A stretch of 38,123 nucleotides of DNA from Planococcus sp. CP5-4_YE (GTDB lineage: Bacteria > Bacillota > Bacilli > Bacillales_A > Planococcaceae), in assembly GCF_019042655.1 (NCBI RefSeq), contig NZ_JAHPZO010000022.1, forward strand, positions 1 through 38,123, given 5' to 3'. Within the stretch, counting starts at the first letter, position 1. Every line of letters begins with the position of its first letter. The position numbers were made by a program, and so were the translations under genes. A model generated the notes under the pieces. It made no database searches. It was not told the DNA's origin and saw nothing but the letters and a program-made list of their open reading frames with translations. Below are positions 27,603 to 35,981 of the stretch, in pieces.

Positions 27603-28067
27603 TTAGTTGCGGTTCTGGTTCTGGGAGTTGGTATTGTTTGAAGAAGAGTCGTTTGCTGAAGAAGAATCATCCGTCAGTGAAGAACTCGGCGACGGGTTGT
27701 CTTCTTTAACCGCTGACATAACGTCTTCTTTAGTATCGATTACCGCTTCTTTCGTTTCCATCACTGCGCCTTTTGCATCCTGTGCTACTTCTTTCACTTC
27801 AGGGACAAGCTTTTTCACTTGTTCTACCTTTCCCCCTACATAAGCAGCATCTTCGGAAATACGGGCATAAAGATTTTGAGCACGTTCTGCCTGTTCTTTA
27901 AAAGCGGACTTCAACTCATCTTTATTACTTGCATAGTATTTAGCGTTATCGCTTGCTCTTTTCGATTTGTCCATCACATCTTCACGCGTATTACGGTCCA
28001 AAAGTGAAACTAGTGCACCTACAGCCGCGCCTACTACTATTCCTGTCATTAATTTGTTTTGGCTCAT
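27603..28067 (-). CDS. YtxH domain-containing protein
   Basis: A 154-residue protein with one N-terminal membrane segment (LMTGIVVGAAVGALVSLLD, residues 6-24), which is the YtxH/gas-vesicle-like motif. A long amphipathic helix with coiled-coil character follows (about 30-120). The tail of some 30 residues is Ser/Asn/Asp-rich and low in complexity. Such proteins are membrane-tethered and often general-stress genes, but no sigma-B promoter is recognisable here. AGGAGG is eight bases before the ATG. It heads the two-gene unit with YihY. Confidence 0.87.
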   Translation of the reverse strand: MSQNKLMTGIVVGAAVGALVSLLDRNTREDVMDKSKRASDNAKYYASNKDELKSAFKEQAERAQNLYARISEDAAYVGGKVEQVKKLVPEVKEVAQDAKGAVMETKEAVIDTKEDVMSAVKEDNPSPSSSLTDDSSSANDSSSNNTNSQNQNRN

Positions 28068-28151
28068 TCCAAATTCCTCCTAGTATAAAATATAGTTTCT
28101 ATCATACTTCGAATTTTTCCCTCTTCATCCATAATCTAAACACTTCGTAAA

Positions 28152-28180
28152 TTATTTTTTAAAAATAACTTGACTATAAT
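28152..28180 (+). promoter_or_regulatory. Predicted promoter of the AGCS symporter gene
   Basis: TTATTT (28152-28157), 17 bases, perfect TATAAT (28175-28180), 75 bases upstream of the gene. An overlapping alternative uses TTGACT at 28170-28175 with GAATAT. The 187-base divergent gap also has an orphan AGGAGG at 28208-28213 with no start after it. Confidence 0.4.
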
Positions 28181-28254
28181 ATAAAACTTTCGGAATATTA
28201 ACACTACAGGAGGAATTATACTAAAGAAGAGAGTAATAAAAAGGGGGAGAACAG

Positions 28255-29616
28255 ATGGAGGCATTAACAGAATTTCTAGGCACGATCAGCGGTTATGTAT
28301 GGGGACCACCGCTTTTGATTCTCTTGGTGGGGACTGGGATTTTCCTGACTGTACGCTTGGGGCTCTTGCAATTGCGCCTTTTGCCGTATGCATTAAAGCT
28401 GACGTTCAGCAAAAATCCGGATAAAGATGCGCAAGGCGACATTTCTCATTTTCAGGCCTTATCGACGGCGATGGCCGCGACAGTCGGAACAGGAAATATC
28501 GTGGGCGTTGCGACCGCCGTCATTCTCGGCGGCCCTGGAGCGGTCTTCTGGATGTGGTTTTCTGCATTCTTCGGGATGGCAACCAAATACGGTGAAGCCG
28601 TCCTCGCCGTTAAATACCGCATCGTCGATCCAAAAGGCCAAATGGCTGGCGGGCCGATGTATTACCTCGAACACGGATTGAAACAGAAATGGCTCGCTGT
28701 GCTGTTTGCGATATTCGGCTCGATTGCAGCGTTCGGCATCGGAAACGGTACACAATCCAACTCCGTCGCTTCCGTCGTGCGCGATACGTTCTCTGTGCCG
28801 ACATGGGTCACTGGCATCATCTTGACAATTTTTGCAGCCGTCGTCATCATTGGCGGAATAAAGACAATTGGTAAAGTTACCGCATTTTTTGTTCCATTCA
28901 TGGCCTTATTCTATATCATTGCAGGAATCATCATCATGATCCTCAATATGGATCTCATTCCTACAGCCATCGGCACGATCTTCAGCGCCGCTTTCACAGG
29001 TGAAGCGGCCGTAGGCGGTGCCATCGGTGCTGCCATCCGCTATGGTGTCGCACGAGGCGTCTTCTCCAACGAAGCAGGTCTTGGATCTGCACCGATCGCT
29101 GCTGCTGCTGCAAAAACCGACATGCCTGGTCGCCAGGCGTTGGTATCGATGACACAAGTATTGTTCGATACTTTGATCATCTGTTCGATCACTGGTATTA
29201 CAATCGTCATGTCTGGCTTGTATTTGGATGAGAGCCTTGAAGGCGCTGCGCTGACTACCGCTGCATTCGAGCAGTTCCTTGGCGGTGCTGGCCCGATAAT
29301 TGTCGCAGTCGGCCTGATTTTCTTCGCCTCTTCGACAATTATCGGCTGGTCTTACTACGGCGAGAAATGTTTCCAGTACTTGTTCAAGAATCCAAACTTA
29401 TTGATCGTCTACCGCATCGCTTTCGTTACGATGGTATTTGTCGGTGCAACCGTTTCGCTTGATGTTGTATGGACATTCTCTGATGTCATGAACGGCTTAA
29501 TGGCATTCCCGAACTTGATCGGCCTTCTCGGACTTTCCGGCGTCATCGTTTACGAGACGAAGAAAATCACGGCGAAGATCAAAGAAGAGAAAGAACAGGC
29601 TCGCTCTGGCAATTGA
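28255..29616 (+). CDS. Alanine/glycine:cation symporter (AGCS family)
   Basis: A 453-residue sodium-coupled small amino acid permease. It has the family's N-terminal GPPLLILLVGTGIFLTVRLGLLQLR segment, the diagnostic ALSTAMAATVGTGNIVGVATA (near 70-90), GGPMYYLE, FSNEAGLGSAPIAAAAAKT (near 270) and GWSYYGEKCFQYLF near the C-terminus. About 11 membrane helices fit. The substrate is probably alanine or glycine by family; glutamine has also been reported for Bacillus AlsT. GGGGGAG is five bases before the ATG. Confidence 0.95.
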   Translation: MEALTEFLGTISGYVWGPPLLILLVGTGIFLTVRLGLLQLRLLPYALKLTFSKNPDKDAQGDISHFQALSTAMAATVGTGNIVGVATAVILGGPGAVFWMWFSAFFGMATKYGEAVLAVKYRIVDPKGQMAGGPMYYLEHGLKQKWLAVLFAIFGSIAAFGIGNGTQSNSVASVVRDTFSVPTWVTGIILTIFAAVVIIGGIKTIGKVTAFFVPFMALFYIIAGIIIMILNMDLIPTAIGTIFSAAFTGEAAVGGAIGAAIRYGVARGVFSNEAGLGSAPIAAAAAKTDMPGRQALVSMTQVLFDTLIICSITGITIVMSGLYLDESLEGAALTTAAFEQFLGGAGPIIVAVGLIFFASSTIIGWSYYGEKCFQYLFKNPNLLIVYRIAFVTMVFVGATVSLDVVWTFSDVMNGLMAFPNLIGLLGLSGVIVYETKKITAKIKEEKEQARSGN

Positions 29617-29674
29617 CATTCCATTTGAATAATGAAATGATAAAGCATACCCACCCGAAAGGCAGGAATGGATC

Positions 29675-29896
29675 ATGGATTTATCCAAACAGTCACCTGA
29701 GAACGTCGATTTTATGATTGAGGAAATAAAAACGAAACTGCGTATGGTCAATGTTGATGCAATGAAAGCGGAGCATTTCAATTCTTCCGAGTACGAAGAC
29801 TTGCGTGAAATTTACGAGATGGTCAAAAACCGCGATAATTTCAGCCCGAATGAAATGCAGGCCATTGCCTCTGAACTTGGTTCATTACGCAAATAA
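29675..29896 (+). CDS. yfkK: DUF1128/UPF0435 family protein YfkK
   Basis: A 73-residue helical protein matching the UPF0435 family: [20 protein letters not shown], then [18 protein letters not shown] (here [21 protein letters not shown]) and a [19 protein letters not shown] tail (here [15 protein letters not shown]). Function unknown. AGGA lies seven bases before the ATG, a moderate site. A 58-base gap follows the symporter without a terminator, so read-through from it is likely. Confidence 0.9.
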   Translation: MDLSKQSPENVDFMIEEIKTKLRMVNVDAMKAEHFNSSEYEDLREIYEMVKNRDNFSPNEMQAIASELGSLRK

Positions 29897-29898
29897 GG

Positions 29899-29929
29899 AA
29901 AGCCCTGAAGCATTTAGCTTCAGGGCTTT
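29899..29929 (+). terminator. Terminator of yfkK
   Basis: AAAGCCCTGAAG and CTTCAGGGCTTT form a perfect 12-bp stem with a 7-base loop and a T7 tract. Confidence 0.96.
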
Positions 29930-29985
29930 TTTTGTGCTTTGCTTTGGCAGAGCCAGCTTCTCGGGTCATAAGCCGACTCTCCTGT

Positions 29986-30040
29986 GCGGCAAAGAGCGCC
30001 GCTTCGGGAACTCGTCTTACGCCTGTCGAGTCATAACGGC
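29986..30040. repeat. Degenerate tandem repeat, copy 1
   Basis: A 55-base unit that agrees with the unit at 30053-30107 at about 41 of 55 positions by eye. It opens with GCGGC-7 bases-GCCGC, a 5-bp hairpin, and ends in the CGTCTTACGCCTGTCGAGTC type phrase and AACGGC. Upstream, 29958-29985 looks like the tail of a third copy. Confidence 0.75.
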
Positions 30041-30052
30041 CATTTTGCTTAC

Positions 30053-30107
30053 GCGGCCAATAACGCCGCTTCAGCAAACCGTCTTGTGCTTGTCGGGTCT
30101 ACACGGC
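30053..30107. repeat. Degenerate tandem repeat, copy 2
   Basis: Second 55-base unit, 67 bases after the first. The GCGGC/GCCGC hairpin arms are conserved while the 7-base loop differs (CAATAAC against AAAGAGC). The unit runs to within four bases of the methyltransferase stop, so the block fills the intergenic gap. Confidence 0.75.
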
Positions 30108-30111
30108 TGTC

Positions 30112-31098
30112 TCAGCTTTTCTTTTCATATTGCACGATGTACCAGCCGCCTTCTTTGATGACAGTGCGGAGGCTAAGAAATTCCAGGTTGGATTCTTCGC
30201 CCCATTCGATAAGTTCTTCTCTTTTCGGTAACCGATAGAGATTGTCGAACGACGAGAAGAAGCTATTGAAGACATTGGCGAACGGCGGGCTGTCCGGGCC
30301 GCCGGCGATCGGGGTGACAATCGAGAAAATGCCGCCTGGTGCGATCCAGTTGCTAATTTCCTTGAATAAGGGCTGGCGCTTTTCGAGCGGGATGTAATGC
30401 AATACGTTATTGAGCATGACCATATCTTGCGGGGATTCAGGCTTGTAATTCCACAGGTCTGCCTGTTCAATAGAGACATTGTTTAGGTTTACTGTCAGTT
30501 CTTTCGCCTTTTCGACGACTTCCTCGCTGATTTCGATTCCCGTAAATTGAGTCGTTGGGAATCGCTGGCCCAATTTCTTTATGTAGCCGCCTTCCCCACA
30601 GCCGATATCGAGCACGCGGTGGCAGTCTTTTTCCTTCAATCGCTTAGCCATTTTCGGATACGCCAATACTTCAAGCAAACGGCTCGTTTCCGCGACAGTT
30701 GATGCATGTTCATCCTCATCAAAGTGAAGGCGGCTTTGGTTGCGCATCATTTTCGGGTATTCCAAAAGTGTCGGGATATGCAGTTCCATCATTTCCTTCA
30801 GCAATACCCCCGATGAATTATTGCCTTTTGATTTCGGCAATTTCCAGCGATTCTTTATTTGGTAGCGGTTGCGCTCGGTCTCTTTCAGGTAGCCGATCGA
30901 GACGCCGATTGCTACCCATTGTGCCAGTAATTGCTCATCGAGTGACAATGCATCTGCCACGTCGAATTGAGTCATTGGGCGCTCAAAGGCCTTGTATAAG
31001 TCCAGTTCGTAGCCGACATATGCATGCCAACTGTAAAGGAAGGGCTCATTGCGTTTCATATACGTTCTTGCCTTCACCATCTTCATTATATCGATCAT
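30112..31098 (-). CDS. SAM-dependent methyltransferase with N-terminal winged-helix-like domain
   Basis: A 328-residue class I methyltransferase. Residues 1-130 are a helical/winged-helix segment (DVADALSLDEQLLAQWVAIGVSIGYLKETERNRYQIK) of the type used for dimerisation in small-molecule O-methyltransferases. The SAM motif VLDIGCGEGGYIKKLG is near 160-175, with the acidic FTGIEISEE after it. The NNVLHYIPLEKRQPLFKEISNWIAPGG segment is also typical. The substrate is not deducible. The ATG at 31098 overlaps the stop of the FAD monooxygenase (ATGA) and has GGAGG seven bases upstream, so the two are translationally coupled and probably act in one pathway. Confidence 0.85.
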   Translation of the reverse strand: MIDIMKMVKARTYMKRNEPFLYSWHAYVGYELDLYKAFERPMTQFDVADALSLDEQLLAQWVAIGVSIGYLKETERNRYQIKNRWKLPKSKGNNSSGVLLKEMMELHIPTLLEYPKMMRNQSRLHFDEDEHASTVAETSRLLEVLAYPKMAKRLKEKDCHRVLDIGCGEGGYIKKLGQRFPTTQFTGIEISEEVVEKAKELTVNLNNVSIEQADLWNYKPESPQDMVMLNNVLHYIPLEKRQPLFKEISNWIAPGGIFSIVTPIAGGPDSPPFANVFNSFFSSFDNLYRLPKREELIEWGEESNLEFLSLRTVIKEGGWYIVQYEKKS

Positions 31099-32402
31099 AT
31101 AAGTCCCTCCACTTTCCACGGGTAGTCGTCTTCCGGTTTGTAGTATTTTAGTTCTTTCGTGTCTTCTGTCAATTCCTTCGCGCGTACCGGCATGAATCCG
31201 CCTTGGATAAAGCGGTCCCGGACATTCTCTTTCCATAAACCAAGCCCAGAGACATTTAGCATTTGTTTAAAATGAAGAATTGGATCTTCTTCCATACGCT
31301 CAAAAGTACGTTGGCGCAAATAGCTGACCGGACGATACGGGAAAGAATAGGCGAGCGCCGCCAAATGACTTAATTGGATGACGTGGTCTGCACGGCGGTA
31401 GCGCACTTTTTCATACCACTTCAAGTTGGTTGTATCTTTTTTTTCCTCAGCCAGCATATCCGCAGTCAATTCCCCCAACACATCAGCATCCTGTATCGCC
31501 ATGTTCATTCCTTCACCAGCCATTGGATGGACGGCATGTGCCGCATCTCCAATAATCGCTTTATTGCCTTTTACATAGGATTCAGCATGATACATAACGG
31601 GAATCATCAGCTGGATCTTTTTCCAGTCGGTCAAGCGCTGGACATATCCGTCCACTGCCGGTGCCAAATCGGTATAGAGCTTATGGAAATGGCTGATGGG
31701 CTTTTCCTTCAGCGTTTTATAATCCCCGGGCGGAATCAAATAGACGCTGCGTACTTGGTCATCGGGAAGCGGGAATAGCCCAAGGAAACGATTGTAGGTT
31801 GAGATGATCTTGCCGTCTGTGAAACTTTCGGCACGAGGAAACGTTACCGTCAGAAAATGGTGGTTGTACGTTGTCTGCTTCACTTCAACTTTCATCGCTT
31901 TTCTGGTCACTGACGACCGCCCTTCCGCACCAAAGAAAAAGTTGGCTTCCACTTCGAACTTTTCACTTCCTTTTTGAAGAATGGCGGTGTTCACTGTATA
32001 ACCTTTGCAAGCAGTTCCTTTCAAGTAATGGAAGTTTTCGTATTCACAAGCCGCCTTCTGGATGATGGTCTTCAGCTCTTCATGATGGATCATATAAGCG
32101 GCATTGTATTTTCCAGGCAATACGTTGTAATCCATGAATGATTGGTCTTTCACTTTCAATGTGCTGGAGAGTTCCAGCATATCGAGTACTCTGATTTCAT
32201 TGGAACGATCGCAAATCGAGTCGTATACTCCTAGCCCATCAAACACCTGCATGCTCTTTGGCTGCAGCAACTCTCCTTTATAGGTAGGAGAGCGCACAGC
32301 CATGCGTTCGGCAAGTACGACATCAAAACCGCGCCGCGCCAGCTTCAATGCGAGCGTCAAACCGCCTATTCCCCCTCCACCGATAAACACATCCGTTTTC
32401 AT
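31095..32402 (-). CDS. FAD-dependent monooxygenase (aromatic hydroxylase type)
   Basis: A 435-residue flavoprotein of the p-hydroxybenzoate hydroxylase/UbiH group (PF01494). The dinucleotide motif GGGGIGGLTLALKLARRG (8-25) ends in the ribose-binding Glu of LAER. The second FAD motif GDAAHAVHPMAGEGMNMAIQDA is near 280-300. By family it would use NAD(P)H and O2 to hydroxylate an aromatic or quinone-like ring. The C-terminal 60 residues are a family-variable extension. AAGGAG is nine bases before the ATG at 32402; a TTG at 32411 abuts that site. It precedes and overlaps the methyltransferase gene. No polyketide or ubiquinone genes are nearby, so the substrate is open. Confidence 0.88.
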   Translation of the reverse strand: MKTDVFIGGGGIGGLTLALKLARRGFDVVLAERMAVRSPTYKGELLQPKSMQVFDGLGVYDSICDRSNEIRVLDMLELSSTLKVKDQSFMDYNVLPGKYNAAYMIHHEELKTIIQKAACEYENFHYLKGTACKGYTVNTAILQKGSEKFEVEANFFFGAEGRSSVTRKAMKVEVKQTTYNHHFLTVTFPRAESFTDGKIISTYNRFLGLFPLPDDQVRSVYLIPPGDYKTLKEKPISHFHKLYTDLAPAVDGYVQRLTDWKKIQLMIPVMYHAESYVKGNKAIIGDAAHAVHPMAGEGMNMAIQDADVLGELTADMLAEEKKDTTNLKWYEKVRYRRADHVIQLSHLAALAYSFPYRPVSYLRQRTFERMEEDPILHFKQMLNVSGLGLWKENVRDRFIQGGFMPVRAKELTEDTKELKYYKPEDDYPWKVEGLI

Positions 32403-32471
32403 GAGCTTCAACTCCTTATTTTTCCTTACCCTGAAAAAGAGCTCCTGAAAACAGAACCACCTGCAAACAAT

Positions 32472-32500
32472 AAAAAAAGACCCTCAAGGGGTCTTTTTTT
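32472..32500 (-). terminator. Terminator of the psuK-psuG operon
   Basis: AAAAAAAGACCC and GGGTCTTTTTTTT pair around a short loop. It lies 14 bases after the psuG stop and upstream of the monooxygenase gene, so the two units are separate. Confidence 0.92.
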
Positions 32501-32513
32501 TCACAATTTGTCC

Positions 32514-33425
32514 TTAAAGTGCGTTATAGGAAACGGCGAGTTCCGCTCCGACTTTTGCATTGTACTTAACGAGTTCGATGTTGGCGACTAGGCTCTTGCC
32601 TTCTGTCAATTCTTTTACTTTGCCTAGAAGGAATGGCGTCACGTCTTTGCCATTGATGCCGTTTGCTTTCGCGTCCGCCATCGCCTGTTCAATGATGCCA
32701 TCAATAAAGTCTTTATCAAGGGCATATTCCTGTGGAATCGGGTTGGCGATGACTGCCCCGCCTTTCAAGCCGAGCGACCATTGCGCTTTCAGGATAGCTG
32801 CTAGCTCTTCTGTGGATTGCGAACCGGAATTCAACGGGAAGCCGCTGTGGCGTGTGTAGAATGCCGGCATCTCGTCTGTTTGGTAGCCGATGACCGGAAC
32901 ACCTTTTGTTTCGAGGTATTCAAGTGTCAGCCCGATGTCGAGAATCGACTTCGCACCTGCACAGACGACAGCAACGCCTGTATTCGACAACTCTTCCAAG
33001 TCAGCCGAAATATCCATTGTCGCTTCCGCCCCTCGGTGGACTCCGCCGATGCCGCCGGTCGCAAAGACGCGGATGCCAGCAAGCTCTGCACAGATCATTG
33101 TCGCGGCAACCGTCGTCGCTCCGATTTTTTTCATCGCGAGCAATTGGCCGATGTCTCGGCGGGATACTTTCGCAACGTCCGGTGAATTGCCCAGAAGTTC
33201 CAGTTCTTCATCCGATAAGCCAATTTTAATCTGCCCGTCCATCAGCGCGATCGTTGCCGGAACGGCTCCGTTGTCGCGGACAATCTGTTCGACTTCACGC
33301 GCGGTTTCCACGTTTTGTGGATAAGGCATGCCGTGGGAGATGATCGTCGATTCCAAAGCGACGATTGGTTTTTTCTGTTCGATGGCTTCTTGCACTTCTG
33401 TTGAATAGCTGATCATGTTTGTCAT
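32514..33425 (-). CDS. psuG: Pseudouridine-5'-phosphate glycosidase PsuG
   Basis: A 303-residue enzyme that splits pseudouridine 5'-phosphate into uracil and ribose 5-phosphate. Family residues are in place: E25 in [15 protein letters not shown]86 in [10 protein letters not shown] and K159 in [11 protein letters not shown], which correspond with a constant offset of 6-7 to the catalytic E31, K93 and Schiff-base K166 of the E. coli enzyme. The [14 protein letters not shown] segment near 121-134 is a hallmark. The ATG overlaps the psuK stop (ATGA) and GGAGG is seven bases upstream, so synthesis is coupled to the kinase. Confidence 0.96.
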   Translation of the reverse strand: MTNMISYSTEVQEAIEQKKPIVALESTIISHGMPYPQNVETAREVEQIVRDNGAVPATIALMDGQIKIGLSDEELELLGNSPDVAKVSRRDIGQLLAMKKIGATTVAATMICAELAGIRVFATGGIGGVHRGAEATMDISADLEELSNTGVAVVCAGAKSILDIGLTLEYLETKGVPVIGYQTDEMPAFYTRHSGFPLNSGSQSTEELAAILKAQWSLGLKGGAVIANPIPQEYALDKDFIDGIIEQAMADAKANGINGKDVTPFLLGKVKELTEGKSLVANIELVKYNAKVGAELAVSYNAL

Positions 33426-34516
33426 TTCAATTCCTCCAGTTCTTTGGTTAACACCTTTTCAGTTAATTCGGGACGTACTGTCTGGCTGCTTGCGAGCGTC
33501 TTCGCTGCATTCAGCATGCCCATCTGCACCGCTTGATGAAAATCATAGCCGGATAGATAGGCATGAAGCAGGCCGCCCGAGAAGGCGTCCCCAGCTCCGG
33601 TGACATCTTCCACTTGCTGTGTTTCGATTGCCGGGAAATGTATTACGCCATTTTTATCTCCTGCCATGGCGCCGTCTTTTCCGCCGGTCACAATCGCTGT
33701 TTTGGCGCCTTGTTCAAGAAGCAATTCGACCGCACGCCTCCAACCGGCTTGATTGTGTATGGATATGCCTAGCCTGAGAGCTGCTTCATCACGGTTCAGG
33801 ATCAGAAACGAAACCCCGTTCAAATCTTCACCTAGACGATCCATCTTGGGGGCCGATACGGGAATGATGGCAAGCGGCACTTGTGAAGTCACTGCTAAAT
33901 TCTGCAAATACTTTACGGTTTCTTTCGGGCAATTCAAGTCGACTGCCAATAAGTTCGCGCGCATCAACTTGCTGCGATGCTGCTCCAGGTAATCCGGGGT
34001 CAATTCTGTGTAGATGTCCATATCCGCAAGCGCCAAAGTCATCTCGCCGCCAGGTTCCAACACGGCGGTATAGCTGCCCGTCGCGCCTTCTGAAAGTGTC
34101 TTAGTCATGCCGGTGTCCATATAAGGCGAAGAAACTTCTTCGATGAAACGCCATTCCGGATCATCTCCGGCAACCGATACCAATTGAACTTCGTGCCCAA
34201 GGCGGCCCAGGTTTTCGGCGATATTGCGCGCGACACCCCCGACGCTTCTCGTTACCGTTGCCGGATTCGAGGTGCCGTGGATAGACGGTGCTTTTAAGTG
34301 AAATTTACGGTCCACATTGGCCCCACCGATGCACAGGATTGCATTTTCCTCGGGCAGTACATATGCACGGCCGAGAATCCTGCCTTGCTTGATAAGCCCG
34401 GAGATTAAGTTGGCTAATGAAGGACGTGAAATTCCCAGTGCATCTGCCATCTCTTGTTGGGACAAATACGGATTGCACTCAATCAACGCTAAGATTTTCT
34501 GTTCATTGAGATTCAT
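33422..34516 (-). CDS. psuK: Pseudouridine kinase PsuK with N-terminal winged-helix domain
   Basis: A 364-residue PfkB-family kinase that phosphorylates pseudouridine for PsuG. The first 55 residues form a DNA-binding winged helix ([37 protein letters not shown]). The kinase follows: [11 protein letters not shown] near 62-72, [17 protein letters not shown] near 91-107, and the C-terminal anion-hole and base motif [20 protein letters not shown] near 310. A regulator-kinase fusion of this kind is known in Firmicutes nucleoside and sugar kinases and suggests autoregulation by substrate. GGGGGGTG is five bases before the ATG. Two TTAAACTTTT repeats lie just upstream. Confidence 0.92.
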   Translation of the reverse strand: MNLNEQKILALIECNPYLSQQEMADALGISRPSLANLISGLIKQGRILGRAYVLPEENAILCIGGANVDRKFHLKAPSIHGTSNPATVTRSVGGVARNIAENLGRLGHEVQLVSVAGDDPEWRFIEEVSSPYMDTGMTKTLSEGATGSYTAVLEPGGEMTLALADMDIYTELTPDYLEQHRSKLMRANLLAVDLNCPKETVKYLQNLAVTSQVPLAIIPVSAPKMDRLGEDLNGVSFLILNRDEAALRLGISIHNQAGWRRAVELLLEQGAKTAIVTGGKDGAMAGDKNGVIHFPAIETQQVEDVTGAGDAFSGGLLHAYLSGYDFHQAVQMGMLNAAKTLASSQTVRPELTEKVLTKELEELK

Positions 34517-34534
34517 TGGCTCACCCCCCTTTTT

Positions 34535-34563
34535 TTAAACTTTTGTTTATATATTAAACTTTT
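34535..34563 (-). promoter_or_regulatory. Direct repeat TTAAACTTTT x2 upstream of psuK
   Basis: TTAAACTTTT occurs at 34535-34544 and again at 34554-34563, exactly 19 bases apart, about two helical turns. Between them GTTTATATATTAAAC gives partial dyad symmetry. It lies 19 bases upstream of the psuK start, a suitable place for an operator of the PsuK DNA-binding domain. Confidence 0.5.
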
Positions 34564-34606
34564 ATAATCAAGGATGCAACTCATTTTTCTTTCATGCATC
34601 CGACTG

Positions 34607-34636
34607 TTGCGCTATGCGTTTGAATATTGCTACTAT
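34607..34636 (+). promoter_or_regulatory. Predicted promoter of the AmpS-type aminopeptidase gene
   Basis: TTGCGC (34607-34612), an 18-base spacer, TACTAT (34631-34636), 28 bases before the ATG. Confidence 0.5.
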
Positions 34637-34664
34637 AGAAAGGATGAGAGGAGTGTTTTTGGAA

Positions 34665-35897
34665 ATGACTACATTTGATGAAAAGTTATCTCGTTATGCA
34701 GAGTTAGCGGTAAAGGTAGGCGTCAATATCCAGCCTGACCAAAAATTGTATATTGCAGCTTCCATAGATGCAGCACCGTTTGTCCGCTTGATTACCAAGA
34801 AAGCTTACGAAGAAGGTGCTAGGCAAGTATTCGTGGATTGGAGCGATGATGTGATTTCCCGCACGCGCTTCGAGAAAGCACCGGACGATTCTTTCGCGGA
34901 ATTCCCGGAATGGAAAGTCCAGGAGCGGGAACAATTGGCTGAACAAGGCGCAGCATTCATCAGCGTCGTTTCGCAAAGCCCGGACTTGCTAAAAGGCATT
35001 GATTCCAAGCGCATTTCTGCGTCCCAAAAAGCGACTGGCCAAGCGCTGAGTAAATACCGCCAGTACGTGCAGTCCGATAAAATCAGCTGGTGCGTCCTTG
35101 CAGCTCCGTCCGAGCAATGGGCGAAAAAAGTGTTCCCGGACCTTCCGGAAAACGAGCAAGTGGATGCTTTATGGGAAGCGATTTTCAAAGCTGTCCGCGC
35201 AGATACGCAAGATCCTATCGAAGCTTGGCTGGAGCATGACCGTACACTCCACACCAAAGCCGATTATTTGAACGAAAAGAAATACGCCAAGCTTCATTAC
35301 CAGGCACCAGGCACCGACCTCGAAGTGGCACTGCCAAAAGGCCATCTATGGGCAGGCGCTGGTTCCGTCAACGAAAAAGGCGATACTTTCATGGCCAATA
35401 TGCCGACGGAAGAAGTCTTCACGGTGCCGCATAAAGATGATGTCAACGGCTTTGTCTCGAGCACCAAACCGCTAAGCTATGGCGGCAATATCATCGACGG
35501 CTTTAAAATTACGTTCGAAGAAGGGCGCATCACCGATGTGTCCGCCGAACAAGGCGAAGAAGTGTTGAAGGAATTGGTTGCCACGGATGAAGGCTCCCAC
35601 CGCCTCGGCGAAGTGGCATTAGTTCCGCACCAATCGCCGATTTCAGATTCCGGCATTTTGTTCTTCAACACATTATTCGATGAAAATGCGTCCAACCACT
35701 TCGCGATTGGCAGTGCGTACGCGTTCTGCCTAGAAGGCGGCAAAACGATGTCAGCGGATGAATTAAAAGAGCACGGCTTGAACCAAAGCATCACGCATGT
35801 CGATTTCATGGTCGGCTCTGCCGATATGGACATCGACGGCATTTTGGAAGATGGCACGCGCGAACCGATTTTCAGAAGCGGCAACTGGGCGTTTTAA
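34665..35897 (+). CDS. ampS: M29 family metallo-aminopeptidase (AmpS-like)
   Basis: A 410-residue cytosolic aminopeptidase. The N-terminal domain begins FDEKLSRYAELAVKVGVNIQPDQKL, the typical M29 opening, with the EGARQVFVDWSDD strand. The C-terminal catalytic domain carries the M29 metal ligands: Glu residues in NMPTEEVFTVPHKD (near 249) and DEGSHRLGEVALVPH, His in NASNHFAIGSAY (near 346) and His-x-Asp in THVDFMVGSADMDIDG (near 380). It removes N-terminal residues with broad specificity. GAGAGGAG precedes the ATG by 11 bases; a TTG at 34659 with a 5-base spacing is a possible alternative. It is divergent from psuK. Confidence 0.92.
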   Translation: MTTFDEKLSRYAELAVKVGVNIQPDQKLYIAASIDAAPFVRLITKKAYEEGARQVFVDWSDDVISRTRFEKAPDDSFAEFPEWKVQEREQLAEQGAAFISVVSQSPDLLKGIDSKRISASQKATGQALSKYRQYVQSDKISWCVLAAPSEQWAKKVFPDLPENEQVDALWEAIFKAVRADTQDPIEAWLEHDRTLHTKADYLNEKKYAKLHYQAPGTDLEVALPKGHLWAGAGSVNEKGDTFMANMPTEEVFTVPHKDDVNGFVSSTKPLSYGGNIIDGFKITFEEGRITDVSAEQGEEVLKELVATDEGSHRLGEVALVPHQSPISDSGILFFNTLFDENASNHFAIGSAYAFCLEGGKTMSADELKEHGLNQSITHVDFMVGSADMDIDGILEDGTREPIFRSGNWAF

Positions 35898-35915
35898 AGG
35901 TCGATAATTCGACAC

Positions 35916-35944
35916 TTAATTTTCCATGCGTTTTCATGTATACT
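35916..35944 (+). promoter_or_regulatory. Predicted promoter of the 46-residue membrane protein gene
   Basis: TTAATT (35916-35921), 17 bases, TATACT (35939-35944), about 38 bases before the start codon. It lies 19 bases past the aminopeptidase stop. Confidence 0.5.
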
Positions 35945-35981
35945 GAGTATGATAATTACAGTTTAGAGAGGGGTTATCATC

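Noticed and set aside
28207..28254. Leader peptide upstream of the AGCS symporter
   Set aside because: An AGGAGG is present at 28208-28213, but no ATG, GTG or TTG follows at a useful distance and the forced frame gives no sensible peptide.
29986..30107. CRISPR array
   Set aside because: Only two full units, only about 75% identical, with a 12-base gap; no leader or cas genes.
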